Origin: Burkholderia ubonensis
Lineage (GTDB): Bacteria > Pseudomonadota > Gammaproteobacteria > Burkholderiales > Burkholderiaceae
NCBI RefSeq assembly: GCF_001718695.1
Contig: NZ_CP013420.1
Span: 806,001 to 870,000, forward strand
DNA: 64,000 nucleotides
Reading direction: 5' to 3'
The translations under genes were made by a program, and so were the position numbers. Shown here in pieces: positions 8,693-18,095 of this stretch (position 1 is the first letter of the stretch; each line of letters begins with the position of its first letter). The notes under the pieces are model-generated. The model made no database searches. It saw nothing but the letters and a program-made list of their open reading frames with translations, and was not told the origin of the DNA.

Positions 8693-9856
8693 TCACACCA
8701 GAAACGCCTCGGTCAGCTTCACCCAGTACGACGCCCCCGTCGGCAGCACCGCGTCGTTGAAGTCATAGCCCGGGTTGTGCACCATGCAGCCACCCTCCCC
8801 GTCGCCGTTGCCGATGATCAGGTAGCAGCCCGGACGCTGCTCGAGCAGGAACGCGAAATCCTCGCTGCCGGTCAGCGGCGCCATGTCGTCGATCAGGTTC
8901 GCGTCGCCGACCCACTCGCGCGCGACCTGCTGCGCGAACGCGGTCATCTGCGCATCGTTGACGAGCACCGGGTAGCGGCGCCGGTAGTCGATCGTCGCGC
9001 TCGCGCCGAACACCGCGGCCTGCGCGTGGATCACTTCGGTGATGCGCGCCTGCAGCAGGTCGCGCACGTCCGGCTTCAGCGCGCGCACCGACAGGCGCAT
9101 CTGCGCGTGCTCGGGAATCACGTTCGGCGCGTCGCCCGCGTGGATCGCGCCGACCGTGACGATCGCCATGTCGAGCGGCGACACGTTGCGCGACACGATC
9201 GTCTGCAGCGCGACGACGATCTGCGCGCACACGACGACCGGATCGATCGCCTGGTGCGGCACCGCGCCGTGGCCGCCGCGCCCCTGCACGTCGACGGTCA
9301 CGGTGTCCGACGACGCCATGAACGGCCCCGGCAGGAAGCCGAACCGGCCGGTCGGGAAGCCGGGCATGTTGTGCATCGCGAAGATCGCATCGCACGGGAA
9401 CTGCTCGAACAGGCCGTCGTCGAGCATCTTCTTCGCGCCGCCGAGCCCTTCCTCGGCCGGCTGGAAAATCAGGTTCAGCGTGCCCGAGAAGCACCGCTCG
9501 CGCGCGAGATGCTTCGCCGCCGCGAGCAGCATCGCGGTGTGGCCGTCGTGGCCGCACGCATGCATCTTGCCGGGAATCGTGCTCTGGTACGGCAGGCCGG
9601 TCGCCTCGTGGATCGGCAGCGCGTCCATGTCCGCGCGCAGGCCGAGACGCTTCGTGCCATCGCCGACCTTCAGTTGCGCGACGACGCCCGTGCCGCCGAG
9701 CCCGCGATGCACGGCGTAGCCCCACGCCTGCAGCCGTTCGGCGACGAGATCGCTCGTCGCGAATTCCTCGAAACCCAGCTCGGGATGGGCGTGGATGCGG
9801 TGCCGGATGGCGGTCATTTCGTCGGCGAGGCCTGCGGGAATCACGCTGTGGGTCAT
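8693..9856 (-). CDS. M20 family metallo-amidohydrolase (hippurate hydrolase-like)
   Basis: This 387-residue peptidase M20/amidohydrolase probably removes an acyl group from an N-acyl amino acid. Metal-ligand motifs are HACGHDGHTAML, QPAEEGLGGA and the C-terminal GSEDFAFLLE; the dimerisation domain contains GRGGHGAVPHQAIDP. No signal peptide is seen, so it is cytoplasmic. The start MTHSVIPAG at 9856 was preferred to the upstream ATG at 9895 because AGGAG sits 7 bases before it. It stands alone: its neighbours are convergent cobB and a 497-bp gap. The substrate cannot be predicted from sequence. Confidence 0.85.
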   Translation of the reverse strand: MTHSVIPAGLADEMTAIRHRIHAHPELGFEEFATSDLVAERLQAWGYAVHRGLGGTGVVAQLKVGDGTKRLGLRADMDALPIHEATGLPYQSTIPGKMHACGHDGHTAMLLAAAKHLARERCFSGTLNLIFQPAEEGLGGAKKMLDDGLFEQFPCDAIFAMHNMPGFPTGRFGFLPGPFMASSDTVTVDVQGRGGHGAVPHQAIDPVVVCAQIVVALQTIVSRNVSPLDMAIVTVGAIHAGDAPNVIPEHAQMRLSVRALKPDVRDLLQARITEVIHAQAAVFGASATIDYRRRYPVLVNDAQMTAFAQQVAREWVGDANLIDDMAPLTGSEDFAFLLEQRPGCYLIIGNGDGEGGCMVHNPGYDFNDAVLPTGASYWVKLTEAFLV

Positions 9857-10353
9857 GGGGGCGGCTCCTGGGTCGGGTTCGGAAGGGTCGGTCAAGGATA
9901 GTCCGGCTCACGGCAACCGAATAGCGAGTAAGTGGTCGCGGCGGCAACCTGGAGTTGCCGGTTGAGTTGGGGTGCCGAGCATGGCGGCAGCGCGCTTGCG
10001 AGGCCGTACCGGCGCGCGGGAGCGGGAGGCGCGGTGCCTGCGGCTGTGTGTCGGTCTCCGGCATGTGCCGGCTCGGCGAACACGGTTGGGCGTCGCTTCG
10101 ATATCTATCGATATCAAGGACTTCCGGGGCATTTGTTCACTTTTCAACCGCCGTACATCTTTTGTGTACGCCAGGGTTCAAGTGAACGCACGACCCGGCG
10201 TGGTTACGCTGCTACCCGGCGAATTCGGCGGCGACGCCGATGGACATCTCGACGCCTTCCGCGGCGCGTTTCTCGCGGAACCGGCGACGCCGCCGGCATG
10301 GCACGCGGCACGGGCTTCGCGCCCATGCCGCGCAGCACCTCAACGCCCCGACA
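9857..10353. other. Intergenic stretch without a gene; contains imperfect palindromes
   Basis: No credible coding sequence is seen in these 497 bp, which lie upstream of the M20 hydrolase and downstream of the protease. They contain GGCAACCTGGAGTTGCC near 9942-9958, a doubled TCGATATC near 10099-10116, and the larger palindrome listed at 10135-10187. The hydrolase promoter should be here, but no convincing -35/-10 pair could be fixed. Confidence 0.5.
10135..10187. repeat. Nested imperfect palindrome, possible operator
   Basis: GTTCACTT at 10135-10142 pairs with AAGTGAAC at 10180-10187. Inside, GTACA at 10153-10157 pairs with TGTAC at 10165-10169. The two arms are separated by exactly 10 bases on each side, so the structure is symmetrical about 10161. 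The surrounding bases are AT-richer than the local average. A regulator binding site or a hairpin in the leader of the M20 gene are both possible. Confidence 0.45.
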
Positions 10354-11790
10354 TCATTGCTGAACGACGCGCATCGACTTCGGTCGCGAAAAATCGAGGT
10401 CTTCGCCGTTCCAGGCTTTCGCCTTCTTCAACTCCCAGTTCTGCGTCAAGCCGGTGAAGGTCGCGACGCGGTTGAACGCGAGGTCGTCCGTATCCGACAG
10501 CATCACCGCGATCCCCGCGGCCGCTTCAACCTGGACTTCGTTTGCATAAATCCAGGACGGCAGCGCACGCCCCGACCGCTGCCCCGCCGGCAGGCAATAC
10601 TTCGCGCCCGACGTCAGGCTGACGATACAGCCGAGCGGCGTCGTATCGCGCACGACGCGCATCGAATGCGGCCTTGAAAAATCGAGCACCTGTCCGTTGA
10701 CGGCCTTCACCTGCTTGAGACCGCCGTTCTCGACCGTGCCGACGAACGTCGCGATCCGGTTGTAGGACAGGTTGTCCCAATCCGACAGCATCACCGCGGT
10801 GCCCGGTGCCGCATCGACGAACACGTCGTGCGCATAGATCCACGACGGCAATGCATAACCGGAGCGCTGCCCCACCGGCAGGCAATATCTCGCGGCGGTC
10901 TGCAGGCTGACGATGCAGCCCGCCGGCTGCTCGGCCGACAGGAAGCGCGCTTCCGGATAGACCGACTTGATCCAGTCCACGTACTTCGATACGCGCGCGC
11001 CGGTCGAATAGTTGTCGCCGCCGCCATTGGTCGTCGCGATGATGACCGGCTTGCCATCGCGAATCTGCCACCAGGCCGACCCGCTATCGCCCGACGCAGT
11101 GCGCGTCCAGAACGGGGACGGCCCGGCAGAGCGATAGCTCGCGCCGATTCCGTAGCCGAGCTCGAAGATGCTGTCGATCCGGCTGCGCCCGTACAGCCGT
11201 CGCTCGCCGTTCGCCGGCCAGTACGAACCGCTGCCCTTCGCGCCGACACCCCAGCTTCCATAGCCGACGAAAATGACGTCGCGGTCTTTCTCGTGAGGAT
11301 CGTCGTTCAGGATCGGCCGCTCGACCGGCTTGCCGAGCACGTCCGCTATCGGGTGGAGCGTCGGCAGCTTCAGGATCGCGATATCGGTCGACGCGCCGCC
11401 CATTCCCGCCGGCTTGTTGATCCGCTGCGGCGGCACGTACGCCGTGCCCCGGCCCGATGCGACTACGCGGCGATCGAGCGTCGTGAAGCGCTTGGTTACG
11501 GCTGTCTCGGTGCCTTGATAGCCGGCGCAATGCGCGGCAGTCAGCACGTAGGTCCATCCCCCGTTGTCGCCAAGCCATGTCGCGGTGCAGCCACCGACCT
11601 CTCCGACCGCGAGCCACGGCGTCTCATAACTGAACGCGCGCAGTTGGTCGTTGTGCGTCTTGATGCTGTTCGCCAGGTCTGCGCTATCGCCGCCGTAATA
11701 CTTGAAGGTCGCTTCGTCGATCCGCAAAGCGTGCGCCGCCGAAGACGCCACCAATGCCGCCAGGCCTGCGCTCACGATTATCTTTTTCAC
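10354..11790 (-). CDS. Secreted trypsin-like serine protease with two C-terminal beta/gamma-crystallin-like repeats
   Basis: This 478-residue protein has a Sec signal peptide (residues 1-21, ending SSAAHA). The S1 peptidase triad is visible: His87 in LTAAHC, Asp136 in STDIAIL and Ser236 in SGDSGSAW, with paired cysteines typical of an exported fold. Two repeats follow at about 291-380 and 387-476. Each begins GCIVSL and ends SMRVV, sharing YCLP.GQRSG.ALPSWIYA and MLSD.D.L..NR.ATF. The spacing and the D-x-D/N-x-L patch resemble Ca2+-binding beta/gamma-crystallin folds, but that is a judgement by eye. GGAGAG lies 9 bases before the ATG. It is flanked by gene-free stretches on both sides, and the upstream one is AT-rich, so recent acquisition is possible. 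Confidence 0.85.
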   Translation of the reverse strand: MKKIIVSAGLAALVASSAAHALRIDEATFKYYGGDSADLANSIKTHNDQLRAFSYETPWLAVGEVGGCTATWLGDNGGWTYVLTAAHCAGYQGTETAVTKRFTTLDRRVVASGRGTAYVPPQRINKPAGMGGASTDIAILKLPTLHPIADVLGKPVERPILNDDPHEKDRDVIFVGYGSWGVGAKGSGSYWPANGERRLYGRSRIDSIFELGYGIGASYRSAGPSPFWTRTASGDSGSAWWQIRDGKPVIIATTNGGGDNYSTGARVSKYVDWIKSVYPEARFLSAEQPAGCIVSLQTAARYCLPVGQRSGYALPSWIYAHDVFVDAAPGTAVMLSDWDNLSYNRIATFVGTVENGGLKQVKAVNGQVLDFSRPHSMRVVRDTTPLGCIVSLTSGAKYCLPAGQRSGRALPSWIYANEVQVEAAAGIAVMLSDTDDLAFNRVATFTGLTQNWELKKAKAWNGEDLDFSRPKSMRVVQQ

Positions 11791-12283
11791 GTTTTCTCTC
11801 CGATGGATTTATTGCCCGGAAAATGCAGATTTATCCATATTGCTTCGATCGCGACAGGTTGCAGCCGGGCGCCAGCCATATCGCCGACCAGAGCGTATCG
11901 CGATGAGAGAAAAGGTTCGGTTATAACTGGGCAGGCCGTTGGATCGAGGCGACGAATTCGTAAATTCGAACTCGTCCCATTGACCGAATTTATACAAATC
12001 GCGGCATCTAAAATGGAAATGCGATTAATGATTTCGCGTTTCTCATATTGTTTATTCGCAAAACCATAGCTGGCTGAGTCAGCGATTTTCCAGATAGAAC
12101 TTTCGCATTCCGGCGAAACACGGGAATCACCGCAGTCGGCTTCGCCTCCGGCATCGAACGAATTGCCGGCATGCCGACGCGCGTGCGCACAGACGCCCTA
12201 TTCCGGCGATGTCCGCGCGAGCCTCCGCATTCGCCGGCAACCTCGCGACACCCGTGCGCTCGCGCCGCTGTCGCGCCGCCCCG
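11791..12283. other. AT-rich intergenic gap between orbL and the protease
   Basis: About 490 bp with many A/T runs between roughly 11800 and 12130, unlike the GC-rich genes around it. It should hold the protease promoter (leftward) and the end of the ornibactin transcript. CGAATTCG and neighbouring GAATTCG/AATTCGA repeats near 11952-11970 form a small inverted-repeat cluster. Short open frames exist but have no coding character. No transposase remnant or tRNA was seen. Confidence 0.5.
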
Positions 12284-13300
12284 TCACGGCAACCGGAACG
12301 TCTCGAAGAACGTATCCCGGTCGATCATCACCAGCGCCGCGCGCTTGTGCGGGAAATCGAACTCCTTCAGCGTATGGAAGCCGAGCCGGTGCATGTACGC
12401 GATATGCCGCACGTGATCGACGCGCGGCTCGCCGACGAGCCGCTGCGTGCGCGGCTCGTCGACGAACATGTAATGCAGCACCCCGCTCCACCACGCGTGC
12501 AGCTTGCCCGCGCTCTGGAAGCGCGAATCGCCGATCAGCAGATGCAGCCCGCGATCGTAGTCGTGCGCGTCGTAGAACGGCGCAAGGCGGTCCTCCTTCG
12601 CCCAGTAGAACTCGAAATAGCCGAACGGCGTGTCGTCGAAGTAGCCGATCATCGGGTGCATGTGCGGATCGGCGAGCCGTTCCGCGAGATACGCGGCGTG
12701 CTCGTCGCGCGTGCCGCGCTGGTCCCAGAACTGCGCGACGCGATCGAGGTTCATCCAGCCGCTGAACAGGTCCGCGTGCGCGTCGACGTCGACCGTGCGC
12801 AGGCTGAAGGTCATGCCGACCTGCGGCATGTAGCGCGCGTAGATCTCGCCGGGCAAGCTCGGCGCGCGCACCGGATGACGTCGCTCGTTCGTCACCGCAT
12901 AGCGCAGCGGCATGCCGCCCGAGCCCGGCGCCTTCAGCCACGGCTGCGGATGCTGCCAGAACGTCGCGCGCGACGCGCTCAGGTGCAGCCGGCCGTCCAC
13001 GGGCCGCGCGTCGTCGATCACGCCCTCGCGCACCGCGCGCCCGACATACGCCGCGACCGCCGCGGGATCGGCGCCCGCGAGCGGCACGGCGAGCGTCGCC
13101 GACGCGCGCGGCGTGTCCGTGTTGAACAGCGCGGCGAATTCGGCGAGCAGCGCGGCCGGCGGATCGTCGGGCCGCCATGCGTCGAGGACGCGATCGGCGT
13201 CGTGCGCCGCGGATGCGGATGCGGATGCCGCCTCACGCGCAGGCGCGGCGAAATCGGCAGCATCCGCCGGATCGGCAGGGTTCGTCAGCGTGTCGGTCAT
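12284..13300 (-). CDS. orbL: OrbL, acyltransferase of ornibactin biosynthesis (IucB/GNAT type)
   Basis: This 338-residue protein has a C-terminal GNAT domain of the siderophore acetyltransferase class (IucB/RhbD-like). Recognisable stretches are YFDDTPFGYFEFYWAKEDRL, HLLIGDSRFQS and the end AALVMIDRDTFFETFRLP. It probably acylates the delta-N-hydroxyl-ornithine that becomes residue 1 of ornibactin, using a 3-hydroxyacyl-CoA. The N-terminal 40 residues are Ala/Asp-rich and poorly conserved. The ATG at 13300 overlaps the pvdF stop (TGA at 13300-13302), so translation is coupled. It is the last gene of the orbI-orbJ-pvdA-orbA-pvdF-orbL direction. Confidence 0.87.
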   Translation of the reverse strand: MTDTLTNPADPADAADFAAPAREAASASASAAHDADRVLDAWRPDDPPAALLAEFAALFNTDTPRASATLAVPLAGADPAAVAAYVGRAVREGVIDDARPVDGRLHLSASRATFWQHPQPWLKAPGSGGMPLRYAVTNERRHPVRAPSLPGEIYARYMPQVGMTFSLRTVDVDAHADLFSGWMNLDRVAQFWDQRGTRDEHAAYLAERLADPHMHPMIGYFDDTPFGYFEFYWAKEDRLAPFYDAHDYDRGLHLLIGDSRFQSAGKLHAWWSGVLHYMFVDEPRTQRLVGEPRVDHVRHIAYMHRLGFHTLKEFDFPHKRAALVMIDRDTFFETFRLP

Positions 13301-14157
13301 CACAAGGCCCCCGCGTCGTGGCGGTCCGCGAGGATGCCAAGCCCCCGCTCGAGCGCCGGAAACAGGCTGCGCTGGAAGTTGTTCCAGCGCAGTTCGAGAA
13401 TCGTGTCGTCCGGCGCGATCGGCGTGTCGAGCACGTCGCAGATCACTTCGCCGGAATCGATGCCGTTGTCGACGTAGTGGAACGACGCGCCCGTCATCGT
13501 CACCGGCTCGATCGCCGACGTCGCGCCGCTCGCCCAGTCGACCCGCTCGCCGCGCGCGCCGTGCAGCGCATCGAGCGTCGCGTACGCGCCGCGCCGCTGG
13601 AACGGCGAGCCGTCCTCGGTGATGCCCGGGTGGATGTTCGCGATGCGCCGGTGAAAGCGCGCACCCGGCCGCACCAGCTCGTCGAGGATCACGAGCAGCC
13701 CGTCGAGCACGACGACGTCGGCGTTCAGTTCGAGCAGCCGCTCGAGCAGCCGGCGCTCGAACGCCGCCTTGCCCGCCGCGCGCTCACTCGCGGCGTGGAC
13801 GGCGTGGACATCGCGCGGCAGCCGGCGGTACGTCGACGGAATCGCGCAGAACAGCTCGTCGACCGGCCGGCCCTGCACCGTGAGGCCGTCCGGCAGCAGC
13901 CAGGGCCGCCCGGGCGTGCGCGCGAAGCCGTAGTCGGCGAGCTTCGCGCAGTCGGCGGGCGAGCCGTCGTCGTCGTCGACGATCACGCCCGCGAGCGTGT
14001 AGCGCTCGCCGAGCGCCGAGCCGTTGAGCCGCTCGACGAGGAATTCGAGCGGCGCCTTCATGTAGCGCGTGCCGCCCTTGTAAGCGACCGGCTGTCCGGC
14101 GCGATCGGCCGCGCCGTTGCGCAGCGACTGGATGTAGACGAGATTTTTCTTCGGCAT
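13300..14157 (-). CDS. pvdF: N5-hydroxyornithine formyltransferase
   Basis: This 285-residue GART-like formyltransferase transfers formyl from N10-formyl-THF to N5-hydroxyornithine, supplying the hydroxamate at the C-terminal ornithine (Orn4) of ornibactin. The catalytic Asn-His-Asp set is seen around RIANIHPGITED and the later NGIDSGEVICD. The N-terminal KNLVYIQSLRNG and YMKAPLEFLVERLNG are typical of PvdF. Length matches the Pseudomonas enzyme (about 275). Intact in this sequence. It lies 87 bp downstream of orbA and overlaps orbL by one stop/start junction. Confidence 0.92.
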   Translation of the reverse strand: MPKKNLVYIQSLRNGAADRAGQPVAYKGGTRYMKAPLEFLVERLNGSALGERYTLAGVIVDDDDGSPADCAKLADYGFARTPGRPWLLPDGLTVQGRPVDELFCAIPSTYRRLPRDVHAVHAASERAAGKAAFERRLLERLLELNADVVVLDGLLVILDELVRPGARFHRRIANIHPGITEDGSPFQRRGAYATLDALHGARGERVDWASGATSAIEPVTMTGASFHYVDNGIDSGEVICDVLDTPIAPDDTILELRWNNFQRSLFPALERGLGILADRHDAGAL

Positions 14158-14244
14158 GGGTCGTGATGGGAAAAGGACGCCGCCGCCGCGACGCGCAGGC
14201 GCCGGCCCCCGCGAAGGCCGGCCCGCACGCCGCGGCGCGCGCCG

Positions 14245-16493
14245 TCACCAGTTGTATTTCGCGGTGGCGACCACGGTGCGCTCGTTGCCGAACATGCAGA
14301 CCGAATACGACTGGCAGCCGCTGATGTAGCGGCGGTTGAACAGGTTCGTCGCGTTCACCGCGAAACGCCAGTTGCGCACGTCGTAGTGGATCGCCGCGTC
14401 GTAGACCGTGTAGCTCGCGACCGACAGCGAGTTGTCGGCCGCGCCGGCCGACGCGCTCTGGTAGCGCACGCCGCCGCCGAGCCCGAAGCCGGCGAGCGGC
14501 CCCGTGTGCCACGTCCAGTCGGCCCACAGCGACGCCATCTGGCGGGGCCGCGGGATGTCGACCGGCCAGTTGTTCAGCGACGCGTCGTTCGCCTTGATGT
14601 TCTTCACGTCCTGGTACACGTACGACGCGATGATCGACAGGTTCGGGCTCACCTTGCCGGTCGCGCTCAGCTCGATGCCGCGCGAGCGCACCTCGCCCGT
14701 CTGCACCGACGTCGTGCCGGCCGGATCGAGGCTCGTCGGCGTCGGCGTGATCCCGTTGGTCTGGTTGATCTGGTAGATCGCCGCGTTCAGCATCAGGTTC
14801 TTGCCGGGCGGCTGCCAGCGCAGGCCCAGCTCGATCTGCTTGCCGCGCGTCGGCTTGGCCAGCCCGCCGCCGAACAGGTTCACGCCGATCAGCGGGTTGA
14901 ACGACGTCGCGTAGCTGACGTACGGCGACAGCCCGTAGTCGCCCTGGAACGCAAGGCCCACGCGCCCGCTGAACGCGGTGACGTCCGCCTTCGACTGCGT
15001 GCCGCCCGCGCGGTCGTCCTGCCGCATGTTCACCCAGTCCTCGCGGCCGCCGAGCGTCAGCACCCAGCGGTTCCACTTGACCTGGTCCTGCGCGTACACG
15101 CCGAACGTGTTCATCGTCGTGTACGTGTCGGTGCGGAAGGTGGCGTTCGGGTCCGAGAAGATCGCGTTCGTCACCGGCGGCGACACGGTGTTGTAGAGAT
15201 TCACGGCCGGCGCCGCCGCGACCCATTCGCTGTCGGTCGAGGTCTGCCGGTTGTACTGGAAGCCGAGCAGCAGCGTGTGCTCGAGCGGCCCGGTGGCGAA
15301 GCGCGCCTGCGCGTTGTTGTCGATGTCGAAGCGGCTGTAGTTCATCTGGAACAGGCCCGCCCAGCGCGACACGTCGGTCGTGCTGCCGTCGACGAAGCCC
15401 GCGCCCCACACCGAGCCGTTGTCGAGCGACAGGTGCATCCAGCGCACGTTCTGGCGCACCGTCCAGATCGCGTTCAGGTTGTGCTCGAACTGGTAGCCGA
15501 GCGACCACTGCTTCTTGCGGTAATGGTTGAAGCCCGGGTCGCCCAGGTACACGTCCTTCGACACAGTTGCCCGTTCGGGTTCCCCAGCACCGTGCCCTGC
15601 GCGGGCAGGAAGTTCGACGAGATGTCGCCCCAGTCCTGCAGATAGGTCGCCGACACCGTCAGCGACGTGTCCGCGTTCGGCCGCCAGCGGAACGACGGCG
15701 CGAGCGCGACGCGCTGGTCGTTGTTCGGGCCGGTCAGCGCGTTGCCGTCGCGCGCGACGCCGACGAAGCGGTACGCGTACTTGCCGTCGGCGTCGAGCTT
15801 GTCGCCGACGTCGAACATGAACTGCTTGCGCGCATAGTTGCCGATCTCGACGCCCGCTTCACGCACGCGCTCGCCGTCGGCGAGCTTGGTCTGCACGTCG
15901 ACGATCGCGCCCGGGTCGCCCGCGCCGTACAGCACCGACGTCGGCCCGCGCAGCACGGTGATGCTGTCGATCATGTACGGGTCGACGCGCCAGCTCGCGA
16001 GGTTGATCGTATTCGGCACCTGCAGCCCGTTCACGTAGGCGGTCGGCGTGAAGCCGCGCAGCGCCGCGTACCAGTCGGAACGGTTGTCCGAGCCGTACGA
16101 CGAGAAACCCGGGATATAGCGCAGCGCCTGGTTCACGTCGGTCGCACCCGTCATCTCGATCTGCTGCGCGGTGACGACGTTGATCGTCTGCGGGATTTCG
16201 CTGATCGGCGTGTCGGTCTTCGTGCCGGTCCGGCTGCGCCGCGCGACGAGCCCGACCGTGCCGCTGCCTTCCGACGCCGCGTTGACGCTGATCGCCGGCA
16301 GCGTGCCGGGCGCCGCGCCGTTTGCCTGCGCGGCGGGGTCCGCCTTCGCCGCAGGGTTCGGCGCCGCCTGGGCCATCGCCTGGCCTGCCGCCGCATAAAA
16401 CGCCACGCCTGCCGCGGCCGCGATCGCACGCCGATGTGTGCCTCGACGCGTGCCTCGACGTGTCCCTCGACGTGTCCCTGTTACCCACTCCAT
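14245..16493 (-). pseudogene. orbA: OrbA, TonB-dependent ornibactin receptor, one frameshift as read
   Basis: OrbA is the outer-membrane receptor for ferric ornibactin. The plug domain (roughly residues 75-200) has SEIPQTINVVTAQQIEMTGA and VLRGPTSVLYGAGDPGA; the barrel ends in a C-terminal aromatic strand, VVATAKYNW, as needed for Bam-mediated assembly. The frame breaks near 15563 (about residue 310) after NPNGQL. The barrel resumes as SKDVYLGDPGFNHY two bases further on, so one base is missing. The ATG at 16493 has GGAG 9 bases upstream; an in-frame GTG exists at 16508. The signal region holds three Arg-Arg-Gly-Thr repeats before a hydrophobic stretch ending QAMAQA. If repaired it would be about 748 residues, normal for the family. 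Confidence 0.93.
16436..16483. repeat. 12-bp tandem repeat, about four units, in the orbA signal-peptide region
   Basis: Four 12-base units (variants of GTGTCCCTCGAC) lie head to tail at 16436-16447, 16448-16459, 16460-16471 and 16472-16483. On the minus strand they encode GT-RRGT-RRGT-RRGT-HRR immediately before the hydrophobic core of the OrbA signal peptide. In-frame copy-number change would only lengthen or shorten the basic n-region. Confidence 0.85.
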
Positions 16494-16510
16494 CTTTCGT
16501 TGCTCCACTT

Positions 16511-16540
16511 GTTTGGCGGCCTCCCGGCCGCCCTTTTTGT
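16511..16540 (+). other. Stem-loop between pvdA and orbA
   Basis: GGCGGCC at 16515-16521 pairs with GGCCGCC at 16526-16532 around a TCCC loop, followed by C and five T on the plus strand. In the direction of the siderophore transcript it lies between the pvdA stop (16540) and the orbA start, with its A-run in front. It looks like a terminator for plus-strand RNA but more likely acts as an intercistronic hairpin protecting or separating the receptor message. Confidence 0.5.
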
Positions 16541-17906
16541 CAAAGCGCTACGGCCAGCCGGCCCGCGCTCACCCCGATTTCCTGTCGTGTCCGTGGCGGC
16601 CGGACGTCGTCGTCCGGCTGCGCGCGCCCGCTTTCGAGCGACGCGCAGATTTCGTCCGCGCGGCGCGCGAGCACCGACAGCAGCGTGTCGGACAAGCCGT
16701 GGCTGCCTTCGCAGCAGCCCTGCAGATAGATGCGCGGCGCGAAGTGCTCCGGCGTGTCGAGCCGGTAGTCGCGCGTCACGTCGCCGCGCGCGAGCGCGTC
16801 GCCCAGATGCGGCGCGAGCCCGTCGAGCAGCGCCGTGTGCGTGTCGCGCCGGTAGCCGGTCGCGAGCACGAGGCCGTCGAAGCGCTCGGTATGCGTGTCG
16901 CCGCTCAGGCGGTCGCGCAGCGTCAGCTCGATCTGGCCGGTCGCGGTGCGCGCGGCCGGGCCGCCTCGATCGCGCGGTTCGCGAGCAGCGCGTGGCGCGG
17001 CGCGCCGTCGATGCGCTGCAGGTACAGCATTTCGTAGATCTGCTCGATCAGCGGCCGGTCGACCACCGCGTAGTTCGTGTCGCGGTAGCGTTCGAGCAGC
17101 GCGCGGCGCGCGTCCTGCGGCTGCGCGTAGACGACGTCGGTGAACGCCGGGCTGAAGATCTCGTTGACGAACGGGCTGTCGTCGGCCGGCTTCAGCGCGC
17201 CCGCGCGCATCACGAGGCTCGCGTCGACGTGCGGGAAGCGCCGCGCGAGGTCGATGAACACCTCGGCCGCGCTCTGGCCCGCGCCGATCACCGCGATGCG
17301 GCGGCGCTCGCCGGCGCCCGCGAGCCGGCCGATGTCCGCCAGGTACGTCGACGAATGGATCACGCGGTCCTGGCCGAGCGCGGCGAACGCGTCGGGGATC
17401 GCCGGCGCGCCGCCGACGCCGACCGACAGCGCGCGCGTGACGCGCTGGCGCTCGTGCCCGGCGGCGTCGCGCGACAGCACGCGCAGCGCGTCGATGCGCG
17501 CGCCGCTGCCGCGCACCGGCTCGATGCCGGTCACGGTCTCGCCGTAATGGACGTGCTCGTCGAACGCGTCGGCCACCCAGCTCAGGTAGTCGTGAAACTC
17601 GACGCGGGTCGGATAGAAGTTCTTCAGGTTGATGAACTCGTTCAGCCGGCCGCGCTGGAACAGGTAGTTGATGAACGTGTAGCGGCTCGTCGGGTCGCGC
17701 ATCGTGACCAGATCCTTCAGAAACGAGATCTGCATCCGGCAGTCGTCGAGCAGCATGCCGCGATGCCAGCCGAACGCCGGCTGCCGCTCGACGAAGCAAT
17801 GCGCGAGCGCGCGCGTGCCGCTGCGCTCCGCGAGCCGCACGGCAAGCGCCAGGTTCGACGGCCCGAAGCCGACGCCGATCAGGTCGAATACGGTTTCTCT
17901 CTGCAT
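16540..17906 (-). pseudogene. pvdA: L-ornithine N5-monooxygenase, one frameshift as read
   Basis: This flavin-dependent, NADPH-using enzyme hydroxylates the delta-nitrogen of ornithine, the first committed step for both hydroxamates of ornibactin. FAD motif GVGFGPSNLALA is at residues 12-23, with WHRGMLLDDCRMQ and FLKDLVTMRDP following; the NADPH motif is AVIGAGQSAAEV, and the C-terminal LATGYRRDTH is present. Near 16970 the frame breaks in a GGCGGCCCGG run: RAIEA continues as GPAARTATGQIELTL two bases on, so a base (probably one G of a GGG) is missing. Repaired length is about 455 residues, normal. It starts 189 bp after the orbJ stop, with GGGAGC just before the ATG. Confidence 0.93.
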
Positions 17907-18095
17907 GTCTCTCAGCTCCCTTGTCGGTGAAACCGGCGCGTCAGACGTGACGGCCGGCGAACAACGTGTTGCGCCGCGCGCGCGGGCACGGCGGCTGCAC
18001 GACGCGGATGTCGGCGCGTCTCGCGCACGGCGCGGCGGCCGGGCGGAAACGCGACGCGACGGGTATCGAATCGCGCGAAGCGGTTCGCACGCACT

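Noticed and set aside
12008..12190. 60-codon frame in the AT-rich gap
   Set aside because: No ribosome site, no motif, and composition like the surrounding non-coding DNA.
16511..16540. Rho-independent terminator separating pvdA from orbA
   Set aside because: The T-run is on the plus strand, opposite to transcription of these genes, and no plus-strand gene ends here.
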